From NCBI GenBank assembly GCA_034933305.1, contig JAYFNU010000028.1:1-14242 (forward strand): DNA of 14,242 nt, read 5' to 3'. Shown here one piece after another: positions 7,203-13,764 of the stretch (the first letter of the stretch is position 1; every line of letters starts with the position of its first letter). The translations under genes were made by a program, and so were the position numbers. The DNA is from JAYFNU01 sp034933305. GTDB taxonomy: Bacteria > Bacillota > Clostridia > Oscillospirales > Ruminococcaceae. Below the pieces are notes generated by a model that made no database searches, was not told where the DNA came from, and saw only the letters and a list, made by a program, of their open reading frames with translations.

Positions 7203-7241
7203 GACGCAGGGCGGCCCCCGCCGGCGTCCCGAATTTTTTTT
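7203..7241 (+). terminator. Second hairpin with T8 run, directly before the glutaredoxin ribosome site
   Basis: The outer stem GACGC (7203-7207) pairs with GCGTC (7224-7228). The inner stem GGCGG (7210-7214) pairs with CCGCC (7218-7222) around CCC. After a 5-nt gap there are eight T at 7234-7241. The AAGGAG site of the glutaredoxin gene starts only 4 nt later. It may be a second terminator or an attenuator controlling the glutaredoxin-to-rnf transcript. Confidence 0.6.
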
Positions 7242-7257
7242 CATAAGGAGAAGACCC

Positions 7258-7521
7258 ATGCAGAAAATAACGATGTTCATGATGAAGACCTGCCCGTACT
7301 GCAAGGCGGCGATGGGCTACAACGAGCAGCTGCTCGCGCAGCATCCCGAGTACAGGGACATCCCCTTCGAGATGGTCGACGAGCGCGAGCAGGCGGCGCG
7401 CGCGGAAAAGTGTGACTACTACTTCGTGCCGACCTACTACGTCGGCGACAAGAAGATGCACGAGGGCGCCGCGTCGCCCGCGCAGGTGGCGGCGGTCTTC
7501 GCGGCCGCGTACAAAGGCTGA
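7258..7521 (+). CDS. Glutaredoxin-like thiol-disulphide protein
   Basis: An 87-residue protein with the thioredoxin fold. The redox-active motif is C12-P-Y-C15 (KTCPYCKAAM), and the cis-proline loop is VPTYYVGDKK near residue 59. The CPYC motif is the classical dithiol glutaredoxin signature. The protein is short and may use another low-molecular-weight thiol or a thioredoxin-reductase-like partner, since many Clostridia lack glutathione. The ATG at 7258 follows AAGGAG. The stop overlaps the glycosyltransferase start by 1 nt (TGATG), so the two are coupled. No promoter is visible between the lipoprotein gene and this one, so expression may depend on read-through of the two hairpins. Confidence 0.9.
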   Translation: MQKITMFMMKTCPYCKAAMGYNEQLLAQHPEYRDIPFEMVDEREQAARAEKCDYYFVPTYYVGDKKMHEGAASPAQVAAVFAAAYKG

Positions 7522-8444
7522 TGCCCGACGTCACCGTTCTGCTCGCGACCTACAACAGCGAAGCGTACGTCGCCGAGCTCATCGACTCCATCCTCGCGAA
7601 CACCTACGGCGATTTTTCGCTCGTCATCCGGGACGACGCCTCGGCGGACGGCACGGCGGACGTGCTGCGCCGCTATACCGACGCGCGCGTTTCGGTGACG
7701 CTGTCCGACACGCAGAGCGGCGGCGCAAAGAACAATTTCTTCCGCCTGCTGCTCGCGAACGACAACGACTACCTCATGTTCGCCGACGCCGACGATGTCT
7801 GGCTGCCGGAGAAGATCGGGAAGACGCGGGCGCTGATGCGTTCGCTCGAGGCGCAGTACGGCGCGGACACGCCGCTGCTCGTGCACGGCGATCTCGCCGT
7901 GACCGACGAAAAGCTGCGCGTCCTCGCGCCGTCGCTGTTCGCCTACGAGAAGCTGTCGCCGCAGCGGGATTCGCTCAAAAACCTGCTCGTGCAGAACAAT
8001 GTGACGGGCTGCACCGTCATGATCAACCGGGCGCTGCGCGCGCTCGTACGGGAGCAGCCGGCCCACTGCGTCATGCACGACTGGTGGCTCGCGCTCATCG
8101 CGTCGGCGTTCGGGCACATCGGCGTGCTCGGCGAGCCGCTCATCCTCTACCGCCAGCACGGCGGCAACGAGGTGGGCGCCTACGACGCGGGCGATCTCGC
8201 GCTCGCGGCGAAAAAGCTGTCGCGGCGCGCGCACATGCGCGCGGTGTACGACGGGATGTTCCGGCAGGCGGGCTGCTTCGCCGCGACGTTCCGGGACAGG
8301 CTGTCGCCCGCGCAGTACGCGCTGTGCGCCGACTACGCGGCGATGCTCGAGCGCAAAAAGGCCGCGCGCGTCGCGGCCATCCTCAAAAACGGCTACTATA
8401 AGAACACGGCCCTGCGCAATATCGGGCAGTTCTTGGCGATATAA
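7521..8444 (+). CDS. Family 2 glycosyltransferase, rhamnosyltransferase-like
   Basis: A 307-residue GT-A fold enzyme that would transfer a nucleotide-activated sugar to a cell-surface glycan in the cytoplasm. The N-terminal VTVLLATYNSEAYVAELIDSI, the nucleotide-binding RDDASADGT (about 37-45), the metal-binding DADD followed by VWLPEKI (about 91-101) and the acceptor-region HDWW near residue 193 match the WbbL/RgpB-like rhamnosyltransferases. The C-terminal third is helical with many basic residues. It is alone here, with no other polysaccharide genes. It begins on the stop of the glutaredoxin gene and ends 21 nt before rnfC, so it appears to share a transcript with the rnf genes. The sugar and acceptor are unknown. 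Confidence 0.88.
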   Translation: MPDVTVLLATYNSEAYVAELIDSILANTYGDFSLVIRDDASADGTADVLRRYTDARVSVTLSDTQSGGAKNNFFRLLLANDNDYLMFADADDVWLPEKIGKTRALMRSLEAQYGADTPLLVHGDLAVTDEKLRVLAPSLFAYEKLSPQRDSLKNLLVQNNVTGCTVMINRALRALVREQPAHCVMHDWWLALIASAFGHIGVLGEPLILYRQHGGNEVGAYDAGDLALAAKKLSRRAHMRAVYDGMFRQAGCFAATFRDRLSPAQYALCADYAAMLERKKAARVAAILKNGYYKNTALRNIGQFLAI

Positions 8445-8465
8445 AGAACCGAAAGGAGCACACTC

Positions 8466-9755
8466 TTGGTTATCAAAGGTGTCAGTGTCCCCCACTGCAA
8501 GACCACGCAGGACTGCGCGACGCGGCCGCTGCTGCAGCCGGACGAGGTAACGCTCGTCATGGCCCAGCACGCCGGCAAGCCCGCCGTCGTGTGCGTGGAA
8601 AAAGGGGCGGCCGTCTGCGTCGGCACGAAAGTCGGCGCGGCGGACGGCTTTGTGAGCGCCGATATCCATTCCTCCGTCAGCGGCACGGTGAAGGCGGTCA
8701 CGACCGTCCTCACCCCGACGGGCCTGCATGCCGCCGCCGTCGTCGTCGAGAGCGACGGAAAATTCACGCCCGACCCGTCCATCGCGCCCCCGTCGGTGCA
8801 CGACGCCGCCTCGCTCGTCGAGGCGCTGTCGCACTCCGGCATCGTGGGGCTCGGCGGCGCCGGCTTCCCGACCCACGTCAAGCTCAGCGTGCCGCAGGGC
8901 GCGAAGGTCGACACCCTCATCATCAACGGCGCCGAGTGCGAGCCCTATATCACGAGCGACTGCCGCACGATGCTCGAGGAGGCCGACGCCGTGCTCGACG
9001 GCGCGCTCGCCGTCGGGAAATATCTCGGCCTGTCCCGGATCGTCGTCGCGATCGAAGAAAACAAGCCGGACGCCATCGCGCTGCTGCGCGAGAAGGCGAA
9101 CGGCCGCTGCGAGGTCCTGTGCCTCAAGAGCAGCTACCCGCAGGGCGCCGAGAAGGTCCTCATCTATAACGTCACCGGGCGCGTCGTGCCCGCCGGCAAG
9201 CTGCCGAGCGACGCGGGCACGCTGGTCCTCAACGTCGGCACGGCCGCGGCCATCGCGCATTATCTCGCGACGGGCATGCCGCTCGTCAGCCGCCGCGTGA
9301 CCGTCGCGGGCGACGCCGTCACCGACCCGTGCAACCTGCTCGCCCCCGTGGGCACTTCCATCAAGGCGCTCGTCGACGCGGCCGGCGGCTACGCCGGCGA
9401 AGTCGAGGTGCTGCTCATGGGCGGACCGATGATGGGCACGGCGCTGTACACCGACGACTTCCCGCTGCTGAAAAACAACAACGCGATCCTCGCGCTGACC
9501 AAAAACAGCACCGACCTGCCGAAAAACGAGCCCTGCATCCGCTGCGGGCGCTGCGTCGACACCTGCCCGATGCGGCTGTCGCCCGCCGAGGTGCAGACGG
9601 CCTATGAACAGCACGATGTTGAGATGATGAACGAGCTCGGCGCGCTCAACTGCATGGAATGCGGCTGCTGCACCTATGTGTGTCCGGCGAAGCGCTCCAT
9701 CACCCAGACGATGCGCCTCGCGAAGCTCGCGATCAGAAAGGCGGCGAAAAAATGA
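8466..9755 (+). CDS. rnfC: Rnf electron transport complex subunit RnfC
   Basis: A 429-residue peripheral cytoplasmic subunit that reacts with NADH through FMN and passes electrons by two [4Fe-4S] clusters. The N-terminal VPHCKTTQDCAT matches the clostridial VPHRKNTA motif. The flavin/NADH-binding GLGGAGFPTHVK is at 128-139, INGAECEPY at 153-161 and YPQGAEK at 224-230. Fe-S motifs are C357-x2-C360-x2-C363-x3-C367-P and C396-x2-C399-x2-C402-x3-C406-P. The start is TTG, fixed by AAGGAG at 8453-8458 with 7-nt spacing. No in-frame ATG upstream fits, and the N-terminus is slightly shorter than usual. Its stop overlaps the rnfD start by 4 nt (ATGA). The order rnfC-D-G-E-A-B is that of clostridial operons. 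Confidence 0.97.
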   Translation: MVIKGVSVPHCKTTQDCATRPLLQPDEVTLVMAQHAGKPAVVCVEKGAAVCVGTKVGAADGFVSADIHSSVSGTVKAVTTVLTPTGLHAAAVVVESDGKFTPDPSIAPPSVHDAASLVEALSHSGIVGLGGAGFPTHVKLSVPQGAKVDTLIINGAECEPYITSDCRTMLEEADAVLDGALAVGKYLGLSRIVVAIEENKPDAIALLREKANGRCEVLCLKSSYPQGAEKVLIYNVTGRVVPAGKLPSDAGTLVLNVGTAAAIAHYLATGMPLVSRRVTVAGDAVTDPCNLLAPVGTSIKALVDAAGGYAGEVEVLLMGGPMMGTALYTDDFPLLKNNNAILALTKNSTDLPKNEPCIRCGRCVDTCPMRLSPAEVQTAYEQHDVEMMNELGALNCMECGCCTYVCPAKRSITQTMRLAKLAIRKAAKK

Positions 9756-10945
9756 ATCTGCTCACCGTGACCTCCTCGCCGCACATCGCCTGCAGGCGCT
9801 CGACCCGCGGCATCATGCTCGACGTCGTCATCGCGCTGCTGCCGGCGCTCGCGGCCTCGATCTGGCTGTTCGGGGCGCGCAGCGCGCTGCTTGTCGGCGT
9901 GTGCGTCGTTTCCTGCGTCGCTTTCGAATGGCTCTATGAAAAGCTCATGCACCTGCCCGTGACGGTGGGCGATCTGTCCGCCGTCGTCACCGGCATGCTG
10001 CTCGCGTTCAACCTTCCCTCGACGCTGCCCGTGTGGATGACGCTCGTGGGCAGCTTCGTGTCCATCATCGTCGTCAAACAGCTCTTCGGCGGCATCGGCT
10101 GCAACTTCGTCAACCCGGCGCTCGCCGGCCGCGTCGTCATGGCCGTCTCCTTCGCGTCGGCGATGACCGACTACGCCTATCCCGCGACCGCCGTCGACGT
10201 GCTGTCGTCGGCGACGCCGCTGCACCTCATCGAACAGGGCGGCGGCGACGGGCTCAGCGCGCTGACGCTGTTTCTCGGCAACTACGGCGGCGTCCTCGGC
10301 GAGACGAGCTGCGCGGCGCTGCTGCTCGGCTTTATCTGGCTCGTGGTCCGCGGCGTCATCAAGCCCGTCATCCCCGTGACCTACATCGGCTCCACGCTTC
10401 TGTTCTCGTGGATGTTCGGCTGCGTGCATCCGCTGTATTCGATCCTGTCGGGCGGCCTGTTCCTCGGCGCCATCTTCATGGCGACCGACTACACCACCGT
10501 GCCGTATTCCGACGCCGGCAAGCTCGTCTACGGCCTCGGCCTCGGCCTGCTCACGTCGGTCATCCGCATCTACGCCAACTCGACGGAGGGCGTCTCCTAC
10601 GCCATCCTGCTCATGAACCTCGTCGTGCCCTACATCAACGGCGGCTTCCGCCGCCGTCCGCTGGGCGCGCCCGGCCCCGAAAAGGGCAAAAAGATCGCGC
10701 TCGCCGCGGCCGCCGCGATCCTCGCGGGGCTGCTCATCTTCGGCGCGGTCCACCGCATCCAGGTCGGCCCGAATATTCCGGACACCTCGTCCTCGGCGAC
10801 GTCGGACGCGACGTCCTCCGCGACGTCGGAGAGCGGCGCCTCGTCGGATGCGACGTCCTCCGCGACGTCGGAGAGCGGCGCCTCGTCGGATGCGTCGTCC
10901 TCCGCGACGTCGCAGACGAATGCCGGCGCCGACACGGCGGCGTAA
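9752..10945 (+). CDS. rnfD: Rnf subunit RnfD with extra C-terminal helix and repetitive tail
   Basis: A 397-residue integral subunit carrying covalent FMN on the outer face. The family core covers residues 1 to about 305, with FGGIGCNFVNPALAGRVVM at 112-130 and the covalent-FMN site D149-VLSSAT155. The usual C-terminus is recognisable at LMNLVVPYINGGF (287-299). Beyond it lies an extension: a basic loop (FRRRP...KGKK), an added helix at about 315-333, then a 60-residue Ser/Ala/Thr tail. By the positive-inside rule the tail is extracytosolic. The tail holds four D-x-x-S-S-A-T motifs (D344, D352, D366, D380), identical in pattern to the true FMN site. Family members are usually about 310-350 residues, so the extension is unusual. 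The ATG at 9752 overlaps the rnfC stop. Confidence 0.96.
   Translation: MNLLTVTSSPHIACRRSTRGIMLDVVIALLPALAASIWLFGARSALLVGVCVVSCVAFEWLYEKLMHLPVTVGDLSAVVTGMLLAFNLPSTLPVWMTLVGSFVSIIVVKQLFGGIGCNFVNPALAGRVVMAVSFASAMTDYAYPATAVDVLSSATPLHLIEQGGGDGLSALTLFLGNYGGVLGETSCAALLLGFIWLVVRGVIKPVIPVTYIGSTLLFSWMFGCVHPLYSILSGGLFLGAIFMATDYTTVPYSDAGKLVYGLGLGLLTSVIRIYANSTEGVSYAILLMNLVVPYINGGFRRRPLGAPGPEKGKKIALAAAAAILAGLLIFGAVHRIQVGPNIPDTSSSATSDATSSATSESGASSDATSSATSESGASSDASSSATSQTNAGADTAA
10781..10909 (+). other. RnfD tail segment with four flavinylation-like motifs
   Basis: Motif copies D-x-x-S-S-A-T lie at 10781-10801 (D344-T350), 10805-10825 (D352-T358), 10847-10867 (D366-T372) and 10889-10909 (D380-T386). The genuine FMN site of the same protein, D149-VLSSAT155 at 10196-10216, has the same aspartate-to-threonine distance and the same SSAT core. 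The known ApbE consensus is roughly D-x-x-[S/T]-G-A-[T/S]. Flavinylation of these copies is inference. Confidence 0.7.
10802..10912 (+). repeat. 42-nt tandem repeat in the rnfD tail
   Basis: Two full 42-nt copies (10802-10843 and 10844-10885) differ by one base (GAC/GAT). A diverged partial copy follows (10886-10912). Each full copy encodes the 14 residues SDATSSATSESGAS, in frame. The near identity of the full copies suggests recent duplication or ongoing length change by slippage. Confidence 0.95.
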
Positions 10946-10957
10946 GGGGGAAATGAT

Positions 10958-11677
10958 ATGAACAAGAATACCTTCAGGGAATATATCCAGCCCGTCGTCG
11001 TGCTCGTCGCCATCTGCCTCGTCGCCTCCTTCGTGCTGGCGTACGTCAACCAGATCACGGCGCCCATCATCGACGAGAAGCAGAACGCCGAGATCTATGC
11101 CGCCATGCACGAGCTGCTGCCCGACGCGACGGGCTTCACGAAGCTCGACTGCAGCGTCAACGGCGTCTCCGCCTTCTACCAGGACGACGGCGGCACGGGC
11201 TACGCGGCCGTCTCCTCCGCAAAGGGCTTCCACAGCGACATCACCGTCACGACCGTGATGGATCCGAACGGCGTCGTGCTCGGCCTCAAGGTCGATGCCT
11301 CCGGCGAGACGGCGACGATCGGCGCCAAGGTCGCCGAGAGCAGCTATGCCGACAAATACGTCGGCGTCAGCGGCTCGGCGGACAGCGTCGACGTGCTCAG
11401 CGGCGCGACTTATTCGAGCCGCGCGCTGCGCGCCGCCGTCAACGAAGCGCTGACCGCGTACAGCGTCGTCGTCAAGGGCGCGGCCTACGACCCCGCGGCC
11501 GACACGTCCGCCGCGGACACCGAAAGCAGCGCCACGACCGGCAGCACGGCCGACAGCTCGAGCGGCGCGACATCGTCGTCCGGCAGCACGGCCGACAGCT
11601 CAAGCGGCGCGACATCGTCGTCCGGCGACACGGCCGGCGCCGCGGACAGCACCTCGTCCGCGACGGGAAAGGAGTGA
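10958..11677 (+). CDS. rnfG: Rnf subunit RnfG with repetitive C-terminal tail
   Basis: A 239-residue subunit with one N-terminal membrane helix (about 11-31) and an extracytosolic FMN-binding domain. The covalent-FMN site is D145-VLSGAT151-YSS, and the preceding GETATIGAK corresponds to the family ETPGLG region. The domain ends near residue 175. A 65-residue Ser/Thr/Ala/Gly/Asp tail follows that most RnfG proteins lack. It carries four motifs of the flavinylation type: D187-TESSAT, D199-SSSGAT, D213-SSSGAT and D230-STSSAT. The ATG at 10958 follows AAGGGGGA; an ATG 5 nt earlier in another frame stops at once. It lies 12 nt after rnfD, and the stop is 5 nt before rnfE. Family assignment is certain; the use of the tail is inference. 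Confidence 0.96.
   Translation: MNKNTFREYIQPVVVLVAICLVASFVLAYVNQITAPIIDEKQNAEIYAAMHELLPDATGFTKLDCSVNGVSAFYQDDGGTGYAAVSSAKGFHSDITVTTVMDPNGVVLGLKVDASGETATIGAKVAESSYADKYVGVSGSADSVDVLSGATYSSRALRAAVNEALTAYSVVVKGAAYDPAADTSAADTESSATTGSTADSSSGATSSSGSTADSSSGATSSSGDTAGAADSTSSATGKE
11516..11665 (+). other. RnfG tail segment with four flavinylation-like motifs
   Basis: Motif copies are at 11516-11536 (D187-T193, SSAT core), 11552-11572 (D199-T205, SGAT), 11594-11614 (D213-T219, SGAT) and 11645-11665 (D230-T236, SSAT). The two inner copies, DSSSGATSSS, match the genuine site DVLSGATYSS at all consensus positions. The outer copies use different codons from the inner ones, so the motif is kept although the DNA differs. 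Confidence 0.7.
11540..11638 (+). repeat. 42-nt tandem repeat in the rnfG tail
   Basis: Two full 42-nt copies (11540-11581 and 11582-11623) differ by one silent base (TCG/TCA). A short diverged third start follows (11624-11638). Each copy encodes GSTADSSSGATSSS in frame. The period equals that of the rnfD repeat, but the DNA sequences are not alignable as copies of each other. Confidence 0.95.
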
Positions 11678-11682
11678 GCCGA

Positions 11683-12369
11683 ATGGCAGAAAAGAAAAAG
11701 AGCAAGTTCTCCATCATCACGAACGGTCTTCTCGAGGAAAACCCCGTGCTGCGGCTGGTGCTCGGCACCTGCCCGACGCTCGCCATCTCGGTGGCGGCAA
11801 AGGCGAGCCTCGGCATGGGCCTCGCCGCGACGTTCGTGCTCATCTGTTCCAACGCGGCGATCTCGGCGCTGCGCAAGGTCATCCCCGACAAGGTCCGCAT
11901 CCCGGCGTATATCACCGTCATCGCGAGCTTCGTCACCGCGCTGGAGATGCTCATCGAAGCATTCATGCCGACGCTGTACAGCGCGCTGGGCATCTATCTG
12001 CCCCTCATCGTCGTCAACTGCATCATCCTCGGGCGCGCCGAGATGTTCGCGTCGAAGAATCCCGTGCTGGACTCGGCGCTCGACGGTCTCGGCATGGGGC
12101 TCGGCTTCACGGCGGTGCTGCTCGTCATGGGCTCACTGCGCGAGCTGCTGGGCACCGGCTGCGTATTCGGCTACCGGCTCATCCCGGAGGCCTATTCCAT
12201 CGGCATCGTCGTGACTTCCTCGGGCGGCTTCTTCACATACGGCTGCCTCATCGCGCTGCTGACGGCGCTGCTCGCGAAAAAGGGCAGGAAGCTTGATGCG
12301 GCGAAGGACGGCTGCAGCGGCTGCGCCGGGTGCGCCGGATGCGATGCGTGCGGGGAGGCGAAGAAATGA
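11683..12369 (+). CDS. rnfE: Rnf subunit RnfE with cysteine-repeat tail
   Basis: A 228-residue six-helix integral subunit. With RnfA it forms the pseudo-symmetric core that holds an intramembrane [2Fe-2S] cluster. C30 (LVLGTCPTLA) and C113 (LGIYLPLIVVNCIILGRAE) are the expected ligands. The ATG at 11683 is chosen because AAGGAG (11669-11674) lies 8 nt upstream; a GTG at 11674 overlaps that site. After the last helix and a basic KKGRK stretch (cytoplasmic side) the protein ends in DGCSGCAGCAGCDACGEAKK. The cysteines C211, C214, C217, C220 and C223 are spaced exactly three apart. Such a run could bind an Fe-S cluster or metal, but this is untested. The stop overlaps the rnfA start by 4 nt. Confidence 0.96.
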   Translation: MAEKKKSKFSIITNGLLEENPVLRLVLGTCPTLAISVAAKASLGMGLAATFVLICSNAAISALRKVIPDKVRIPAYITVIASFVTALEMLIEAFMPTLYSALGIYLPLIVVNCIILGRAEMFASKNPVLDSALDGLGMGLGFTAVLLVMGSLRELLGTGCVFGYRLIPEAYSIGIVVTSSGGFFTYGCLIALLTALLAKKGRKLDAAKDGCSGCAGCAGCDACGEAKK

Positions 12370-12959
12370 CAAAGACATTGCTGGCGATCCTGTTCACGAT
12401 GATCCTGACCGAGAACTACGTGCTCGTGCGTTTCCTCGGCATCTGCTCCTTCCTGGGCGTATCGAAAAAGCTCGACTCCGCCGTCGGCATGAGCCTCGCG
12501 GTCATCTTCGTCATGGTCATCGCCTCGGCGGCGACCTACGGCATCTACGCGGGCCTGCTCGTGCCGTACAATCTCACCTATATGCGCACGATCGTCTTCA
12601 TCCTGCTCATCGCGGCGCTCGTGCAGTTCGTCGAGTTCGTGCTCAAGAAGTATATCCCGGTGCTCTATAAGGCGCTGGGCATCTATCTGCCGCTCATCAC
12701 CACCAACTGCGCGGTGCTCGGCGTCGCGGTGCTCAATGTCGACAAGGCGTACGGCTTCCTCGAATCCGTCGTCTGCGGCTTCGGCGCCGGCGTCGGCTAC
12801 ATGCTCGCGATGGTGCTCTTCGCGGGCGTGCGGCGCACCATGCTGCGCGCCAAGCCCCCGAAGTGCTTCGAGGGGCTTCCCATCACACTCATCGCGGCCT
12901 CTCTCGTGGCGCTGACTTTTACGGGCTTCACGGGTCTCGTCGAGAATCTGTTCGGTTGA
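12366..12959 (+). CDS. rnfA: Rnf subunit RnfA
   Basis: A 197-residue six-helix integral subunit, homologous to RnfE but inverted in the membrane. C27 (RFLGICSFLGVSKK) and C115 (LGIYLPLITTNCAVLGVAV) are the expected partner ligands of the intramembrane cluster. TENYVLVRF at 15-23 is characteristic. The length is that of the family and there is no tail. The ATG at 12366 overlaps the rnfE stop (ATGA). The stop is followed after 13 nt by rnfB, whose ribosome site (GAGGAGG) overlaps the rnfA stop. Confidence 0.97.
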   Translation: MTKTLLAILFTMILTENYVLVRFLGICSFLGVSKKLDSAVGMSLAVIFVMVIASAATYGIYAGLLVPYNLTYMRTIVFILLIAALVQFVEFVLKKYIPVLYKALGIYLPLITTNCAVLGVAVLNVDKAYGFLESVVCGFGAGVGYMLAMVLFAGVRRTMLRAKPPKCFEGLPITLIAASLVALTFTGFTGLVENLFG

Positions 12960-12972
12960 GGAGGACACTGCC

Positions 12973-13764
12973 ATGAATCCGATTTTAACCGCCGTCCTCG
13001 TTCTCGTCGGGCTCGGCGCGCTCTCTTCCATCCTTCTGGTCGTCGCCAACAAGCTGATGTTCGTCCCGTCGGATGAAAAGGCCGACGAGATCACCGCGCT
13101 GCTGCCCGGCGCCAACTGCGGCGCCTGCGGCTTTGCGGGCTGCTCCGATTACGCGTCCGCCGTCGCGGCGGGCAAAGCGAAGCCGAACCTCTGCGTTCCC
13201 GGCGGCCTCGCGACCGCGAAAAAGGTCGCCGCCGCCATGGGCGAGGAGCCCGGCAAGCTCGTCGAGATGACCGCCGTCGTCGCCTGCCACGGCAACTACG
13301 ACAACACGAAGGACAAGTACAATTACGCGGGCATCCAGAGCTGCGCGGCGACGGAGATGCTCCACGCCGGGCGCGCGGAGTGCCCCTACGGCTGCGTCGG
13401 CTACGGCGACTGTGTCTCCGTGTGCAAATTCGACGCCATCTCCGTCCACAACGGCGTCGCGCAGGTCGACCTCGCGAAGTGCACCGGCTGCGGCGCGTGC
13501 GCGGCGAAATGCCCGAAGCAGATCATCAAGCTCATCCCGAAGAATTCTCACTCGGTCGTGCTTTGCTCGAACCACGACGGCGGCGCGGCGACGCGCAAGG
13601 TCTGCGTTGCGGGCTGCCTCGCCTGCCGCAAATGCGAAAAGGTCTGCCCGACGGGCGCCATCGCGGTCGAAAACAACTGCGCAAAGATCGACTTTTCAAA
13701 GTGCATCCACTGCGGCGCCTGCATGCGCACCTGCCCCGTCCATGCCCCCGAGGTCCAGCTGTGA
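12973..13764 (+). CDS. rnfB: Rnf subunit RnfB, polyferredoxin
   Basis: A 263-residue subunit that accepts electrons from ferredoxin. One N-terminal helix (about 4-26) anchors a cytoplasmic polyferredoxin. The first cluster domain has C49-x2-C52-x4-C57-x16-C74 (GANCGACGFAGC). A CPYGCVGYGDCVSVCKFDAI segment follows (137-156). Then come ferredoxin motifs at C170/173/176/180-P, C215/218/221/225-P and C244/247/250/254-P. In CKFDAI a lysine replaces the usual proline after the cysteine. The high motif number is typical of clostridial RnfB. GAGGAGG at 12958-12964 precedes the ATG. The last bases overlap the GNAT start by 4 nt (GTGA). Confidence 0.97.
   Translation: MNPILTAVLVLVGLGALSSILLVVANKLMFVPSDEKADEITALLPGANCGACGFAGCSDYASAVAAGKAKPNLCVPGGLATAKKVAAAMGEEPGKLVEMTAVVACHGNYDNTKDKYNYAGIQSCAATEMLHAGRAECPYGCVGYGDCVSVCKFDAISVHNGVAQVDLAKCTGCGACAAKCPKQIIKLIPKNSHSVVLCSNHDGGAATRKVCVAGCLACRKCEKVCPTGAIAVENNCAKIDFSKCIHCGACMRTCPVHAPEVQL

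Noticed and set aside
8440..8445. TATAAA overlapping the glycosyltransferase stop, as a possible rnf promoter.
   Set aside because: No acceptable -35 lies 16-18 nt upstream, so it was not listed as a promoter.
7437..9614. A 725-codon open frame on the minus strand, antisense to glutaredoxin, glycosyltransferase and rnfC.
   Set aside because: It is a shadow of G+C-rich third positions in the true genes. Its product is Arg/His/Val-rich with no family motif, and the plus-strand genes are certain.
9674..11233. A 519-codon minus-strand open frame opposite rnfD and rnfG.
   Set aside because: Low-complexity Arg/Asp/Gly product, no ribosome site, and it is opposite two firmly identified genes.
10781..11665. 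Reading the RnfD and RnfG tails only as unstructured linkers or glycosylation targets.
   Set aside because: Composition alone would allow this, and it remains the main alternative. Eight copies with a fixed D-to-T spacing, equal to the genuine FMN sites, and with different DNA, are better explained by the motif.
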